From Pelagisphaera sp964404745 (GTDB lineage Bacteria; Verrucomicrobiota; Verrucomicrobiia; Opitutales; Opitutaceae), in contig CAYOLG010000024.1 of assembly GCA_964404745.1 (NCBI GenBank), forward strand, positions 14,086-78,085: a stretch of 64,000 bases of DNA. The letters are read 5' to 3'. Both the position numbers and the translations under genes were made by a program. The number at the start of each line of letters is the position of its first letter. Within the stretch, counting starts at the first letter, position 1. The notes under the pieces are model-generated. The model did not search any database and was not told where the DNA came from. It saw nothing but the letters and a program-made list of their open reading frames with translations. Below are positions 63,974-64,000 of the stretch, in pieces.

Positions 63974-64000
63974 TGATGCTATACGATTTCTATATTTCTA

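Noticed and set aside
63974..64000. Pho box upstream of pstS
   Set aside because: Only 27 bases are visible and none match a CTGTCAT-type repeat; the site, if any, is outside the window.

Overview
The window is a chromosomal segment of a Gram-negative bacterium, most likely a member of the Verrucomicrobiota (Opitutia-like). This is an inference from gene content: an Alternative Complex III (ACIII) respiratory operon, a verrucomicrobial-style type II secretion operon, an FGly sulfatase, an FG-GAP/ASPIC-UnbV protein, a Tat-exported Gfo/Idh/MocA oxidoreductase and cytoplasmic PAS hybrid kinases. No rRNA, tRNA, CRISPR array, insertion sequence or prophage was recognised. TGA is used as a normal stop throughout.

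Left part (1-11.6 kb): a REP-like hairpin, a YifB/ComM ATPase gene, a decayed toxin-antitoxin pair (intact antitoxin with a palindromic operator; PIN toxin broken by an internal TGA and lacking its first catalytic Asp), a sulfatase, then a leftward fatty-acid block fabG-acpP-fabF followed by ndk. Rightward from 7.2 kb lie an RluB/RsuA-type pseudouridine synthase, an exported unknown protein, folD, a receiver-histidine kinase protein and proC.

Respiratory part (11.6-22.6 kb, minus strand): actABCDEF in the usual order, then a 93-residue membrane protein, a CcoN-like protein, a CcoO-like cytochrome c and a second membrane-anchored cytochrome c, mostly with overlapping start and stop codons and ending at an intrinsic terminator. 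The CcoN-like protein keeps the fold signatures of a cbb3 oxidase subunit I, but all six histidines that should bind haem b, haem b3 and CuB are replaced. It therefore cannot be a normal oxygen reductase. This is the strongest candidate here for an undescribed system: an ACIII coupled to a cofactor-less oxidase scaffold plus two cytochromes c.

Middle part (23-43 kb): a LolD-type ATPase with one FtsX-like permease, a methyltransferase, a complete minus-strand type II secretion operon (gspG-H-I-J-K-L-M-D-C-like-E-F), and a divergent plus-strand group coding a helical protein, a MamK-like actin, a LuxR-type response regulator and a PAS hybrid histidine kinase.

Right part (42.7-64 kb): mostly housekeeping and stress genes (family-4-like uracil-DNA glycosylase, riboflavin synthase, GNAT, rhodanese-YceI fusion, SLC10A7-like transporter, pdxH, a zinc-less Fpg, Hsp33), several exported proteins of unknown role, and a phosphate uptake operon pstS-pstC-pstA-pstB-phoU at the right edge. 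PstC carries a large helical insertion. Several genes keep a family scaffold while lacking catalytic or metal-binding residues (CcoN-like, rhodanese, Fpg finger, UDG, PIN toxin).
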